A stretch of 64,000 nucleotides of DNA, taken from positions 60,300,328-60,364,327 of the forward strand of contig OW388302.1 of the NCBI GenBank assembly GCA_936450465.1. Reading direction: 5' to 3'. Positions within the stretch are counted from its first letter, which is position 1. Each line of letters begins with the position of its first letter. The DNA comes from Gibbula magus (lineage: Eukaryota; Mollusca; Gastropoda; Trochida; Trochidae). Below the pieces are notes generated by a model, which saw nothing but the letters and a program-made list of their open reading frames with translations, was not told the DNA's origin and searched no databases. The position numbers were made by a program, and so were the translations under genes. Of the stretch, positions 11,381 through 23,845 are shown one piece after another.

Positions 11381-11999
11381 GTTGTAAGGAATTGAAGAGT
11401 TCACCTGCAGCAGGTAGCAATAGTTGTAAGGAATTGAAGAGTTCACCTTCAGCAAAGAGCAATAGTTGTAAGGAATTGAAATGTTCACCTGCAGCAGGTA
11501 GCAATAGTTGTAAGGAATTGAAGAGTTCACCTGCTGAAGGTATCGATAGTTGTAAGGAATTGAAGAGTTCACCTGTAGCAGGTAGCAATTGTTGTAAGGA
11601 ATTGAAGAGTTCACCTGCAGCAAGTAGCAATAGTTGTAAGGAATTGAAATGTTCACCTGCAGCAGGTAGCAATAGTTGTAAGGAATTGAAGAGTTCACCT
11701 GCAGCAGGTAGCGATAGTTGTAAGGAATTGAAGAGTTCACCTGCTGCAGGTAGCAATAGTTGTAAGGAATTGAAGAGTTCACCTGCAGCAGGTAGCAATA
11801 GTTGTAAGGAATTGAAGAGTTCACCTGCAGCAAGTAGCAATAGTTGTAAGGAATTGAAGAGTTCACCTGCAGCAGGTAGCAATAGTTGTAAGGAATTGAA
11901 GAGTTCACCTGCTGCAGGTATCGATAGTTGTAAGGAATTGAAGAGTTCACCTGTAGCAGGTAGCAATAGTTGTAAGGAATTGAAGAGTTCACCTGCAGC

Positions 12000-14870
12000 A
12001 GGTAGCAATAGTTGTAAGGAATTGAAGAGTTCACCTGTAGCAGGTATCGATAGTTGTGAGGAATTGAAGTGTTCACCTGTAGCAGGTAGCAATAGTTGTA
12101 AGGAATTGAAATGTTCACCTGCAGCAGGTAGCAATAATTGTAAGGAATTGAAGAGTTCACCTGCAGCAGGTAGCAATAGTTGTAAGGAATTGGAGAGTTC
12201 ACCTGCAGCAGGTAGCAATAGTTGTAAGGAATTGAAGTGTTCACCTGCAGCAGGTAGCAATAGTTGTAAGGTATTGAAGAGTTCACCTGCAGCAGGTAGC
12301 AATAGTTGTAAGGAATTGAAGAGTTCACCTGCAGCAGGTAGCAATATTTGTAAGGAATCGAAGAGTTCACCTGCAGCAGGTAGCAATAGTTGTAAGGAAT
12401 TGAAGAGTTCACCTGTAGCAGGTATCAATAGTTGTAAGGAATTGAATAGTTCACCTGCAGCAGGTAGCAATAGTTGTACGGAATTGAAGAGTTCACGTGC
12501 TGCAGGTATCGATAGTTGTAAGGAATTGAAGAGTTCACCTGCAGCAGGTAGCAATAGTTGTAAGGAATTGAAGAGTTCACCTGCAGCAGGTAGCAATAGC
12601 TGTAAGGAATCGAAGAGTTCACCTGCAGCAGGTAACAATAGTTGTAAGGAATTGAAGAGTTCACCTGCAGCAGGTAGCAATAGTTGTAAGGAATTGAAGA
12701 GTTCACCTGCAGCAGGTAGCAATAGTTGTAAGGAATTGAAGAGTTCACCTGCAGCAGGTAGCAATAGTTGTAAGGAATTGAAGAGTTCACCTGCTGCAGG
12801 TATCGATAGTTGTAAGGAATTGAAGAGTTCACCTGTAGCAGGTAGCAATAGTTGTAAGGAATTAAAGAGTTCACCTGCAGCAGGTAGCAATAGTTGTAAG
12901 GAATTGAAGAGTTCACCTGTAGCAGGTATCGATAGTTGTAAGGAATTGAAGTGTTCACCTGTAGCAGGTAGCAATAGTTGTAAGGAATTGAAATGTTCAC
13001 CTGCAGCAGGTAGCAATAGTTGTAAGGAATTGAAGAGTTCACCTGCAGCAGGTAGCAATAGTTGTAAGGAATTGAAGAGTTCACCTGCAGCAGGTAGCAA
13101 TAGTTGTAAGGAATTGAAGTGTTCACCTGCAGCAGGTAGCAATAGTTGTAAGGTATTGAAGAGTTCACCTGCAGCAGGTAGCAATAGTTGTAAGGAATTG
13201 AAGAGTTCACCTGCAGCAGGTAGCAATATTTGTAAGGAATCGAAGAGTTCACCTGCAGCAGGTAGCAATAGTTGTAAGGAATTGAAGAGTTCACCTGTAG
13301 CAGGTATCAATAGTTGTAAGGAATTGAATAGTTCACCTGCAGCAGGTAGCAATAGTTGTACGGAATTGAAGAGTTCACGTGCTGCAGGTATCGATAGTTG
13401 TAAGGAATTGAAGAGTTCACCTGCAGCAGGTAGCAATAGTTGTAAGGAATTGAAGAGTTCACCTGCAGCAGGTAGCAATAGCTGTAAGGAATCGAAGAGT
13501 TCACCTGCAGCAGGTAACAATAGTTGTAAGGAATTGAAGAGTTCACCTGCAGCAGGTAGCAATAGTTGTAAGGAATTGAAGAGTTCACCTGCAGCAGGTA
13601 GCAATAGTTGTAAGGAATTGAAGAGTTCACCTGCAGCAGGTAGCAATAGTTGTAAGGAATCGAAGAGTTCACCTGCAGCAGGTAACAATAGTTGTAAGGA
13701 ATTGAAATGTTCACCTGCAGCAGGTAGCAATAGTTGTAAGGAATTGAAGAGTTCACCTGCTGCAGGTATCGATAGTTGTAAGGAATTGAAGAGTTCACCT
13801 GTAGCAGGTAGCAATTGTTGTAAGGAATTGAAGAGTTCACCTGCAGCAAGTAGCAATAGTTGTAAGGTATTGAAATGTTCACCTGCAGCAGGTAGCAATA
13901 GTTGTAAGGAATTGAAGAGTTCACCTGCAGCAGGTAGCGATAGTTGTAAGGAATTGAAGAGTTCACCTGCTGCAGGTAGCAATAGTTGTAAGGAATTGAA
14001 GAGTTCACCTGCAGCAGGTAGCAATAGTTGTAAGGAATTGAAGAGTTCACCTGCAGCAAGTAGCAATAGTTGTAAGGAATTGAAGAGTTCACCTGCAGCA
14101 GGTAGCAATAGTTGTAAGGAATTGAAGAGTTCACCTGCTGCAGGTATCGATAGTTGTAAGGAATTGAAGAGTTCACCTGTAGCAGGTAGCAATAATTGTA
14201 AGGAATTAAAGAGTTCACCTGCAGCAGGTAGCAATAGTTGTAAGGAATTGAAGAGTTCACCTGTAGCAGGTATCGATAGTTGTAAGGAATTGAAGTGTTC
14301 ACCTGTAGCAGGTAGCAATAGTTGTAAGGAATTGAAATGTTCACCTGCAGCAGGTAGCAATAATTGTAAGGAATTGAAAAGTTCACCTGCAGCAGGTAGC
14401 AATAGTTGTAAGGAATTGAAGAGTTCACCTGCAGCAGGTAGCAATAGTTGTAAGGAATTGAAGTGTTCACCTGCAGCAGGTAGCAATAGTTGTAAGGTAT
14501 TGAAGAGTTCACCTGCAGCAGGTAGCAATAGTTGTAAGGAATTGAAGAGTTCACCTGCAGCAGGTAGCAATATTTGTAAGGAATCGAAGAGTTCACCTGC
14601 AGCAGGTAGCAATAGTTGTAAGGAATTGAAGAGTTCACCTGTAGCAGGTATCAATAGTTGTAAGGAATTGAAGAGTTCACGTGCTGCAGGTATCGATAGT
14701 TGTAAGGAATTGAAGAGTTCACCTGCAGCAGGTAGCAATAGTTGTAAGGAATTGAAGAGTTCACCTGCAGCAGGTAGCAATAGCTGTAAGGAATCGAAGA
14801 GTTCACCTGCAGCAGGTAACAATAGTTGTAAGGAATTGAAGAGTTCACCTGCAGCAGGTAGCAATAGTTG
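12000..14870. repeat. 21-monomer (882-bp) higher-order repeat and a longer variant
   Basis: The word GTTCACGTGCTGCAGG appears at 12491, 13373 and 14675. The spacings are 882 bp (21 monomers) and 1,302 bp (31 monomers). The order of variants between the markers is largely shared, with the longer copy holding extra monomers. Confidence 0.75.
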
Positions 14871-17800
14871 TTAGGAATTGAAGAGTTCACCTGCAGCAGG
14901 TAGCAATAGTTGTAATGAATTGAAGAGTTCACCTGCAGCAGGTAGCAATAGTTGTAAGGAATCGAAGAGTTCACCTGCAGCAGGTAACAATAGTTGTAAG
15001 GAATTGAAGAGTTCACCTGCAAAAGGTAGCAATAGTTGTAAGGAATTGAAGAGTTCACCTGTAGCAGGTAGCAATAGTTGTAAGGAATTGAAGAGTTCAC
15101 CTGTAGCAGGTATCAATAGTTGTAAGGAATTGAAGAGTTCACCTTCGGCGGATAGCAATAGTTGTAAGGAATTGAAGAGTTCACCTGCAGCAGGTAGCAA
15201 TAGTTGTAAGGAATTGAAGAGTTCACCTGCAGCAGGTAGCAACAGTTGTAAGGAATTGAAGAGTTCACCTGCAGCAGGTAGCAATAGTTGTAAGGTATTG
15301 AAGAGTTCACCTGCAGCAGGTAGCAATAGTTGTAAGGAATTGAAGAGTTCACCTGCAGCAGGTAGCAATATTTGTAAGGAATCGAAGAGTTCACCTGCAG
15401 CAGGTAGCAATAGTTGTAAGGAATTGAAGAGTTCACCTGTAGCAGGTATCAATAGTTGTAAGGAATTGAAGAGTTCACCTGCAGCAGGTAGCAATAGTTG
15501 TAAGGAATTGAAGAGTCCACGTGCTGCAGGTATCGATAGTTGTAAGGAATTGAAGAGTTCACATGCAGCAGGTAGCAATAGTTGTAAGGAATTGAAGAGT
15601 TCACCTGCAGCAGGTATCAATAGTTGTAAGGAATTGAAGAGTTCACCTGCAGCAGGTAGCAATAGTTGTAAGGAATTGAAGAGTTCACCTGCAGCAGGTA
15701 GCAATAGTTGTAAGGAATTGAAGAGTTCACCTGCAGCAAGTAGCAATAGTTGTAAGGAATTGAAGAGTTCACCTGCAGCAGGTAGCAATAGTTGTAAGGA
15801 ATTGAAGAGTTCATCTGCAGCAAGTAGCAATAGTTGTAAGGAATTGAAATGTTCACCTGCAGCAGGTAGCAATAGTTGTAAGGAATTGAAGAGTTCACCT
15901 GCTGCAGGTATCAATAGTTGTAAGGAATTGAAGAGTTCACCTGTAGCAGGTAGCAATTGTTGTAAGGAATTGAAGAGTTCACCTGCAGCAAGTAGCAATA
16001 GTTGTAAGTAATTGAAGAGTTCACCTGCAGCAGGTAGCAATAGTTGTAAGGAATTGAAGAGTTCACCTGCAGCAGGTAGCAATAGTTGTAAGGAATTGAA
16101 GAGTTCATCTGCAGCAAGTAGCAATAGTTGTAAGGAATTGAAATGTTCACCTGCAGCAGGTAGCAATAGTTGTAAGGAATTGAAGAGTTCACCTGCTGCA
16201 GGTATCAATAGTTGTAAGGAATTGAAGAGTTCACCTGTAGCAGGTAGCAATTGTTGTAAGGAATTGAAGAGTTCACCTGCAGCAGGTAGCAATAGTTGTA
16301 AGGAATTGAAGAGTTCACCTGCAGCAGGTAGCAATAGTTGTAAGGAATTGAAGAGTTCACCTGCAGCAAGTAGCAATAGTTGTAAGGAATTGAAGAGTTC
16401 ACCTGCAGCAGGTAGCAATAGTTGTAAGGAATTGAAGAGTTCATCTGCAGCAAGTAGCAATAGTTGTAAGGAATTGAAATGTTCACCTGCAGCAGGTAGC
16501 AATAGTTGTAAGGAATTGAAGAGTTCACCTGCTGCAGGTAGCAATAGTTGTAAGGAATTGAAGAGTTCACCTGCAGCAGGTAGCAATAGTTGTAAGGAAT
16601 TGAAGAGTTCACCTGCAGCAAGTAGCAATAGTTGTAAGGAATTGAAGAGTTCACCTGCAGCAGGTAGCAATAGTTGTAAGGAATTGAAGAGTTCACCTGC
16701 TGCAGGTATCGATAGTTGTAAGGAATTGAAGAGTTCACCTGTAGCAGGTAGCAATAGTTGTAAGGAATTAAAGAGTTCACCTGCAGCAGGTAGCAATAGT
16801 TGTAAGGAATTGAAGAGTTCACCTGTAGCAGGTATCGATAGTTGTGAGGAATTGAAGTGTTCACCTGTAGCAGGTAGCAATAGTTGTAAGGAATTGAAAT
16901 GTTCACCTGCAGCAGGTAGCAATAATTGTAAGGAATTGAAGAGTTCACCTGCAGCAGGTAGCAATAGTTGTAAGGAATTGGAGAGTTCACCTGCAGCAGG
17001 TAGCAATAGTTGTAAGGAATTGAAGTGTTCACCTGCAGCAGGTAGCAATAGTTGTAAGGTATTGAAGAGTTCACCTGCAGCAGGTAGCAATAGTTGTAAG
17101 GAATTGAAGAGTTCACCTGCAGCAGGTAGCAATATTTGTAAGGAATCGAAGAGTTCACCTGCAGCAGGTAGCAATAGTTGTAAGGAATTGAAGAGTTCAC
17201 CTGTAGCAGGTATCAATAGTTGTAAGGAATTGAATAGTTCACCTGCAGCAGGTAGCAATAGTTGTACGGAATTGAAGAGTTCACGTGCTGCAGGTATCGA
17301 TAGTTTTAAGGAATTGAAGAGTTCACCTGCAGCAGGTAGCACTAGTTGTAAGGAATTGAAGAGTTCACCTGCAGCAGGTAGCAATAGCTGTAAGGAATCG
17401 AAGAGTTCACCTGCAGCAGGTAACAATAGTTGTAAGGAATTGAAGAGTTCACCTGCAGCAGGTAGCAATAGTTGTAAGGAATTGAAGAGTTCACCTGCAG
17501 CAGGTAGCAATAGTTGTAAGGAATTGAAGAGTTCACCTGCAGCAGGTAGCAATAGTTGTAAGGAATTGAAGAGTTCACCTGCTGCAGGTATCGATAGTTG
17601 TAAGGAATTGAAGAGTTCACCTGTAGCAGGTAGCAATAGTTGTAAGGAATTAAAGAGTTCACCTGCAGCAGGTAGCAATAGTTGTAAGGAATTGAAGAGT
17701 TCACCTGTAGCAGGTATCGATAGTTGTAAGGAATTGAAGTGTTCACCTGTAGCAGGTAGCAATAGTTGTAAGGAATTGAAATGTTCACCTGCAGCAGGTA

Positions 17801-20800
17801 GCAATAATTGTAAGGAATTGAAGAGTTCACCTGCAGCAGGTAGCAATAGTTGTAAGGAATTGAAGAGTTCACCTGCAGCAGGTAGCAATAGTTGTAAGGA
17901 ATTGAAGTGTTCACCTGCAGCAGGTAGCAATAGTTGTAAGGTATTGAAGAGTTCACCTGCAGCAGGTAGCAATAGTTGTAAGGAATTGAAGAGTTCACCT
18001 GCAGCAGGTAGCAATATTTGTAAGGAATCGAAGAGTTCACCTGCAGCAGGTAGCAATAGTTGTAAGGAATTGAAGAGTTCACCTGTAGCAGGTATCAATA
18101 GTTGTAAGGAATTGAATAGTTCACCTGCAGCAGGTAGCAATAGTTGTAAGGAATTGAAGAGTTCACGTGCTGCAGGTATCGATAGTTGTAAGGAATTGAA
18201 GAGTTCACCTGCAGCAGGTAGCAATAGTTGTAAGGAATTGAAGAGTTCACCTGCAGCAGGTAGCAATAGCTGTAAGGAATCGAAGAGTTCACCTGCAGCA
18301 GGTAACAATAGTTGTAAGGAATTGAAGAGTTCACCTGCAGCAGGTAGCAATAGTTGTAAGGAATTGAAGAGTTCACCTGCAGCAGGTAGCAATAGTTGTA
18401 AGGAATTGAAGAGTTCACCTGCAGCAGGTAGCAATAGTTGTAAGGAATCGAAGAGTTCACCTGCAGCAGGTAACAATAGTTGTAAGGAATTGAAATGTTC
18501 ACCTGCAGCAGGTAGCAATAGTTGTAAGGAATTGAAGAGTTCACCTGCTGCAGGTATCGATAGTTGTAAGGAATTGAAGAGTTCACCTGTAGCAGGTAGC
18601 AATTGTTGTAAGGAATTGAAGAGTTCACCTGCAGCAAGTAGCAATAGTTGTAAGGAATTGAAATGTTCACCTGTAGCAGGTATCAATAGTTGTAAGGAAT
18701 TGAAGAGTTCACCTGCAGCAGGTAGCAATAGTTGTAAGGAATTGAAGAGTTCACGTGCTGCAGGTATCGATAGTTGTAAGGAATTGAAGAGTTCACCTGC
18801 TGCAGGTAGCAATAGTTGTAAGGAATTGAAGAGTTCACCTGCAGCAGGTAGCAATAGTTGTAAGGAATTGAAGAGTTCACCTGCAGCAAGTAGCAATAGT
18901 TGTAAGGAATTGAAGAGTTCACCTGCAGCAGGTAGCAATAGTTGTAAGGAATTGAAGAGTTCACCTGCTGCAGGTATCGATAGTTGTAAGGAATTGAAGA
19001 GTTCACCTGTAGCAGGTAGCAATAGTTGTAAGGAATTAAAGAGTTCACCTGCAGCAGGTAGCAATAGTTGTAAGGAATTGAAGAGTTCACCTGTAGCAGG
19101 TATCGATAGTTGTAAGGAATTGAAGTGTTCACCTGTAGCAGGTAGCAATAGTTGTAAGGAATTGAAATGTTCACCTGCAGCAGGTAGCAATAATTGTAAG
19201 GAATTGAAGAGTTCACCTGCAGCAGGTAGCAATAGTTGTAAGGAATTGAAGAGTTCACCTGCAGCAGGTAGCAATAGTTGTAAGGAATTGAAGTGTTCAC
19301 CTGCAGCAGGTAGCAATAGTTGTAAGGTATTGAAGAGTTCACCTGCAGCAGGTAGCAATAGTTGTAAGGAATTGAAGAGTTCACCTGCAGCAGGTAGCAA
19401 TATTTGTAAGGAATCGAAGAGTTCCCCTGCAGCAGGTAGCAATAGTTGTAAGGAATTGAAGAGTTCACCTGTAGCAGGTATCAATAGTTTTAAGGAATAG
19501 AAGAGTTCACGTGCTGCAGGTATCGATAGTTGTAAGGAATTGAAGAGTTCACCTGCAGCAGGTAGCGATAGTTGTAAGGAATTGAAGAGTTCACCTGCAT
19601 CAGGTAGCAATAGCTGTAAGGAATCGAAGAGTTCACCTGCAGCAGGTAACAATAGTTGTAAGGAATTGAAGAGTTCACCTGCAGCAGGTAGCAATAGTTG
19701 TAAGGAATTGAAGAGTTCACCTGCAGCAGGTAGCAATAGTTGTAAGGAATTGAAGAGTTCACCTGCAGCAGGTAGCAATAGTTGTAAGGAATCGAAGAGT
19801 TCACCTGCAGCAGGTAACAATAGTTGTAAGGAATTGAAGAGTTCACCTGCAAAAGGTAGCAATAGTTGTAAGGAATTGAAGAGTTCACCTGTAGCAGGTA
19901 GCAATAGTTGTAAGGAATTGAAGAGTTCACCTGTAGCAGGTATCAATAGTTGTAAGGAATTGAAGAGTTCACCTTCGGCGGATAGCAATAGTTGTAAGGA
20001 ATTGAAGAGTTCACCTGCAGCAGGTAGCAATAGTTGTAAGGAATTGAAGAGTTCACCTGCAGCAGGTAGCAACAGTTGTAAGGAATTGAAGAGTTCACCT
20101 GCAGCAGGTAGCAATAGTTGTAAGGTATTGAAGAGTTCACCTGCAGCAGGTAGCAATAGTTGTAAGGAATTGAAGAGTTCACCTGCAGCAGGTAGCAATA
20201 TTTGTAAGGAATCGAAGAGTTCACCTGCAGCAGGTAGCAATAGTTGTAAGGAATTGAAGAGTTCACCTGTAGCAGGTATCAATAGTTGTAAGGAATTGAA
20301 GAGTTCACCTGCAGCAGGTAGCAATAGTTGTAAGGAATTGAAGAGTTCACGTGCTGCAGGTATCGATAGTTGTAAGGAATTGAAGAGTTCACATGCAGCA
20401 GGTAGCAATAGTTGTAAGTAATTGAAGAGTTCACCTGCAGCAGGTATCAATAGTTGTAAGGAATTGAAGAGTTCACCTGCAGCAGGTAGCAATAGTTGTA
20501 AGGAATTGAAGAGTTCACCTGCAGCAGGTAGCAATAGTTGTAAGGAATTGAAGAGTTCACCTGCAGCAAGTAGCAATAGTTGTAAGGAATTGAAGAGTTC
20601 ACCTGCAGCAGGTAGCAATAGTTGTAAGGAATTGAAGAGTTCATCTGCAGCAAGTAGCAATAGTTGTAAGGAATTGAAATGTTCACCTGCAGCAGGTAGC
20701 AATAGTTGTAAGGAATTGAAGAGTTCACCTGCTGCAGGTATCAATAGTTGTAAGGAATTGAAGAGTTCACCTGTAGCAGGTAGCAATTGTTGTAAGGAAT

Positions 20801-23800
20801 TGAAGAGTTCACCTGCAGCAAGTAGCAATAGTTGTAAGGAATTGAAATGTTCACCTGCAGCAGGTAGCAATAGTTGTAAGGAATTGAAGAGTTCACCTGC
20901 AGCAGGTATCAATAGTTGTAAGGAATTGAAGAGTTCACCTGCAGCAGGTAGCAATAGTTGTAAGGAATTGAAGAGTTCACCTGCTGCAGGTAGCAATAGT
21001 TGTAAGGAATTGAAGAGTTCACCTGCAGCAGGTAGCAATAGTTGTAAGGAATTGAAGAGTTCACCTGCAGCAAGTAGCAATAGTTGTAAGGAATTGAAAT
21101 GTTCACCTGCAGCAGGTAGCAATAGTTGTAAGGAATTGAAGAGTTCACCTGCTGCAGGTATCGATAGTTGTAAGGAATTGAAGAGTTCACCTGTAGCAGG
21201 TAGCAATTGTTGTAAGGAATTGAAGAGTTCACCTGCAGCAAGTAGCAATAGTTGTAAGGAATTGAAATGTTCACCTGCAGCAGGTAGCAATAGTTGTAAG
21301 GAATTGAAGAATTCACCTGTAGCAGGTATCAATAGTTGTAAGGAATTGAAGAGTTCACCTTCGGCGGATAGCAATAGTTGTAAGGAATTGAAGAGTTCAC
21401 CTGCAGCAGGTAGCAATAGTTGTAAGGAATTGAAGAGTTCACCTGCAGCAGGTAGCAACAGTTGTAAGGAATTGAAGAGTTCACCTGCAGCAGGTAGCAA
21501 AAGTTGTAAGGAATTGAAGAGTTCACCTGTAGCAGGTATCGATAGTTGTAAGGAATTGAAGTGTTCACCTGTAGCAGGTAGCAATAGTTGTAAGGAATTG
21601 AAATGTTCACCTGCAGCAGGTAGCAATAATTGTAAGGAATTGAAGAGTTCACCTGCAGCAGGTAGCAATAGTTGTAAGGAATTGAAGAGTTCACCTGCAG
21701 CAGGTAGCAATATTTGTAAGGAATCGAAGAGTTCACCTGCAGCAGGTAGCAATAGTTGTAAGGAATTGAAGAGTTCACCTGTAGCAGATATCAATAGTTG
21801 TAAGGAATTGAAGAGTTCACCTGCAGCAGGTAGCACTAGTTGTAAGGAATTGAAGAGTTCACGTGCTGCAGGTATCGATAGTTGTAAGGAATTGAAGAGT
21901 TCACCTGCAGCAGGTAGCAATAGTTGTAAGGAATTGAAGAGTTCACCTGCAGCAGGTAGCAATAGTTGTAAGGAATCGAAGAGTTCACCTGCAGCAGGTA
22001 ACAATAGTTGTAAGGAATTGAAGAGTTCACCTGCAGCAGGTAGCAATAGTTGTAAGGAATTGAAGAGTTCACCTGCAGCAGGTAGCAATAGTTGTAAGGA
22101 ATTGAAGAGTTCACCTGCAGCAGGTAGCAATAGTTGTAAGGAATCGAAGAGTTCACCTGCAGCAGGTAACAATAGTTGTAAGGAATTGAAGAGTTCACCT
22201 GTAGCAGGTATCAATAGTTGTAAGGAATTGAAGAGTTCACCTTCGGCGGATAGCAATAGTTGTAAGGAATTGAAGAGTTCACCTGCAGCAGGTAGCAATA
22301 GTTGTAAGGAATTGAAGAGTTCACCTGCAGCAGGTATCAATATTTGTAAGGAATCCAAGAGTTCACCTGCAGCAGGTAGCAATAGTTGTAAGGAATTGAA
22401 GAGTTCACCTGTAGCAGGTATCAATAGTTGTAAGGAATTGAAGAGTTCACATGCAGCAGGTAGCAATAGTTGTAAGGAATTGAAGAGTTCACGTGCTGCA
22501 GGTATCGATAGTTGTAAGGAATCGAAGAGTTCACATGCAGCAGGTAGCAATAGTTGTAAGGAATTGAAGAGTTCACCTGCAGCAGGTATCAATAGTTGTA
22601 AGGAATTGAAGAGTTCACCTGCAGCAGGTAGCAATAGTTGTAAGGAATTGAAGAGTTCACCTGCAGCAGGTAGCAATAGTTGTAAGGAATTGAAGAGTTC
22701 ACCTGCAGCAAGTAGCAATAGTTGTAAGGAATTGAAGAGTTCACCTGCAGCAGGTAGCAATAGTTGTAAGGAATTGAAGAGTTCATCTGCAGCAAGTAGC
22801 AATAGTTGTAAGGAATTGAAATGTTCACCTGCAGCAGGTATCAATAGTTGTAAGGAATTGAAGAGTTCACCTGCTGCAGGTATCAATAGTTGTAAGGAAT
22901 TGAAGAGTTCACCTGTAGCAGGTAGCAATTGTTGTAAGGAATTGAAGAGTTCACCTGCAGCAAGTAGCAATAGTTGTAAGGAATTGAAATGTTCACCTGC
23001 AGCAGGTAGCAATAGTTGTAAGGAATTGAAGAGTTCACCTGCAGCAGGTAGCAATAGTTGTAAGGAATCGAAGAGTTCACCTGCAGCAGGTAGCAATAGT
23101 TGTAAGGAATTGAAGTGTTCACCTGCAGCAGGTAGCAATAGTTGTAAGGAATTGAAGAGTTCACCTGCAGCAGGTAGCAATAGTTGTAAGGAATTGAAGA
23201 GTTCACCTGCAGCAGGTAGCAATAGTTGTAAGGAATCGAAGAGTTCACCTGCAGCAGGTAGCAATAGTTGTAAGGAATTGAAGTGTTCACCTGCAGCAGG
23301 TAGCAATAGTTGTAAGGAATTGAAGAGTTCACCTGCAGCAGGTAGCAATAGTTGTAAGGAATTGAAGAGTTCACCTGCAGCAGGTAGCAATAGTTGTAAG
23401 GTATTGAAGAGTTCACCTGCAGCAGGTAGCAATAGTTGTAAGGAATTGAAGAGTTCACCTGCAGCAGGTATCAATAGTTGTAAGGAATTGAAGAGTTCAC
23501 CTGCAGCAGGTAGCAATAGTTGTAAGGAATTGAAGAGTTCACCTGCAGCAGGTAGCAATAGTTGTAAGGAATTGAAGAGTTCACCTGCTGCAGGTAGCAA
23601 TAGTTGTAAGGAATTGAAGAGTTCACCTGCAGCAGGTAGCAATAGTTGTAAGGAATTGAAGAGTTCACCTGCAGCAAGTAGCAATAGTTGTAAGGAATTG
23701 AAATGTTCACCTGCAGCAGGTAGCAATAGTTGTAAGGAATTGAAGAGTTCACCTGCTGCAGGTATCGATAGTTGTAAGGAATTGAAGAGTTCACCTGTAG

Positions 23801-23829
23801 CAGGTAGCAATTGTTGTAAGGAATTGAAG

Positions 23830-23845
23830 AGTTCAGCAGCAAGTA
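23830..23845. other. 3-nt deletion in one satellite monomer
   Basis: GAGTTCAGCAGCAAGTAGC replaces the usual form with CCT after TTCA. The deletion removes one codon and keeps the three open frames in register. It is one of only two indels seen in the array. Confidence 0.85.
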